From CAYGWX01 sp964353855 [NCBI: uncultured bacterium] (GTDB lineage: Bacteria; Edwardsbacteria; CAYGWX01), in the NCBI GenBank assembly GCA_964353855.1, contig CAYGWX010000014.1:1-41555 (forward strand): a stretch of 41,555 bases of DNA, given 5' to 3'. A program made the position numbers and the translations under genes. Position 1 is the stretch's first letter. Each line of letters begins with the position of its first letter. The notes under the pieces were generated by a model, which saw only the letters and a list, made by a program, of their open reading frames with translations, ran no database searches and was not told where the DNA came from. Positions 40,654 through 41,555 of the stretch are shown here, piece by piece.

Positions 40654-40909
40654 CCTCTGGCAGGAATAGCAGGCCGTGGATCGCGGAGGGCGGACTCATC
40701 CAGGGTAAGGGAGAGGGGTAATAATAGGATAAGCAGGGGAGGGGAGGGAGAATTGCACCCCCACCCCCCGCCCACTGCTCGAGGTAATCCCTCCCTGTTA
40801 CCTCCCTCAGCTCCAACGCAGGTCTTAATATCTTCTCCCTACGGGAGAAGATAGAGCTGGAAGGGCGGCTCGTGAAACCGGAACCGTTGAAGCAACGACA
40901 GAAAGAATT
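40654..40909. other. Gap right of mnmE, hairpins only
   Basis: No credible gene. It holds G-rich AGGGTAAGGGAGAGGGG-type sequence (about 40704-40722) and a perfect 11-bp inverted repeat TATCTTCTCCC/GGGAGAAGATA at 40829-40853 (loop TAC), a common dispersed hairpin type. Confidence 0.6.
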
Positions 40910-40936
40910 AAAAAGGCCCGCCATAGGGCGGGCCTT
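40910..40936 (-). terminator. Terminator of the right-edge gene
   Basis: On the minus strand AAGGCCCGCC, loop CTAT and GGCGGGCCTT followed by TTTTT (forward 40910-40936). Confidence 0.85.
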
Positions 40937-40956
40937 CAAAGACATTGTACCGGCTG

Positions 40957-41555
40957 TCAACGCAGTAAAAGCAGGCGGTGGAGGACCGGAGACCCCTCCG
41001 GGCGCAGGAAGTAGAGGCCGGAGGGGAGGGGTTTACCTGAGGCATCCCTGCCATCCCAGGAGAGTTCGTAGCGGCCCGGGGCCTTCCTCTCGGCGTAATG
41101 CTCGCCCAGAAGTTTCCCCTGAAGATCGAAGAAATGAAGGCTCTTTCTCAACCCGCCATCGGGAAGCAGGAAGGTCGCCCTGCTTCCCGGACGATACGGC
41201 GATCCCGCGAGCAGCCTCGCTCCAAGCCGGCTGCCCGGCCCTGTCCCATTTTGCTCAACCCCGACGCTGAAATAGCGATAGGTCCCGAAGAGGTTCCAGT
41301 TCCCGTCCCGGTTGCTCTGCCAGACAACCCATTCGTAGGAATAAGGATTCCGGCCGAAAGCCGTGACCGCGGGATGGCTGTCCTGTGCGCGACTGGTGTC
41401 CACGACATCCGTCAGCCCAAGCCACTTGGCATAGATGTTCGGGTTGCCGTCCCGCCGGCTCGTCCAAGCGGTCAGGATGGGATGGTTGACCGCCAACCCA
41501 GCGATGGGCAGGGGAAAGTTGAGCGCGGCGGGCTCGGCATCCGAGGAATCGTTCG
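40957..41555 (-). CDS. C-terminal part of a secreted protein with propeller-like repeats and sorting domain (5' end outside window)
   Basis: The frame is open to the right edge, giving the last 198 residues. Repeats of the TolB/PD40 kind are visible (HPILTAWTSRRDGNPNIYAKW and WVVWQSNRDGNWNLFGTYRYF). A type IX-like sorting domain follows: FFDLQGKLLGEHYAERKAPG, WDGRDASGKPLPSGLYFLRPEG, ending HRLLLLR. It is probably surface or secreted; the enzymatic part, if any, lies beyond the edge. A strong terminator follows. Confidence 0.8.
   Translation of the reverse strand, partial: NDSSDAEPAALNFPLPIAGLAVNHPILTAWTSRRDGNPNIYAKWLGLTDVVDTSRAQDSHPAVTAFGRNPYSYEWVVWQSNRDGNWNLFGTYRYFSVGVEQNGTGPGSRLGARLLAGSPYRPGSRATFLLPDGGLRKSLHFFDLQGKLLGEHYAERKAPGRYELSWDGRDASGKPLPSGLYFLRPEGSPVLHRLLLLR

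Overview
The window is a replication-origin region of a bacterial chromosome. The classic origin genes rpmH, rnpA, yidD, yidC, dnaA, dnaN, gyrB, rsmG, parA, parB, mnmG and mnmE are all present, with candidate DnaA boxes and two perfect parS sites. The organism is probably an uncultured Gram-negative lineage related to the FCB group or the WOR-3/Edwardsbacteria type of candidate phyla. This rests on five secreted proteins with type IX-like C-terminal sorting domains (FxLYDLSGRxI ... GVYFLR), several lipoproteins (one with the NPYDPKN motif), an outer-membrane receptor-like protein and a run of periplasmic PpiC/SurA-type isomerases. The exact phylum cannot be fixed from the sequence alone. GTG and TTG starts are frequent.

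Layout. Bases 1-185 are the tail of an unknown + strand gene. Bases 519-8356 read on the minus strand, away from dnaA: a secreted seven-repeat propeller protein, a repeat-filled gap, a tRNA-dihydrouridine synthase, an acyltransferase-like membrane protein, an RDD protein, then yidC-yidD-rnpA-rpmH. Bases 8357-8790 hold divergent promoters, DnaA boxes and a candidate structured leader RNA. Bases 8791-13925 (+) hold dnaA, dnaN, dciA (DUF721) and gyrB; recF is missing from its usual place. Bases 14343-19536 (+) hold three tandem secreted M28 peptidases, each with its own promoter. Bases 19672-24223 (+) hold three PpiC/SurA isomerases, an RqcP-like S4 protein and a small AN1-like zinc protein.

From 24495 to the right edge everything reads on the minus strand, towards the origin. 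One tightly overlapping operon runs parA-parB-M42-M42-degenerate M42-M23 peptidase-bactofilin-methyltransferase. Upstream of it lie rsmG, a TonB-receptor-like protein, two LVIVD-repeat lipoproteins, a small exported protein, mnmG, the two parS sites and mnmE. At the edge is the 3' part of another secreted protein.

The genes combine replication initiation, chromosome segregation and tRNA/rRNA modification with envelope building (YidC, PPIases, M23 peptidase, bactofilin) and export of sorting-tagged enzymes. The most notable noncoding signals are: a sigma-54-type promoter with an upstream dyad cluster ahead of the propeller gene; a candidate terminated RNA in the dnaA leader; a two-copy element with 11-bp tandem repeats; a dense collection of hairpin repeats; and short imperfect repeats that have entered coding sequences in frame.
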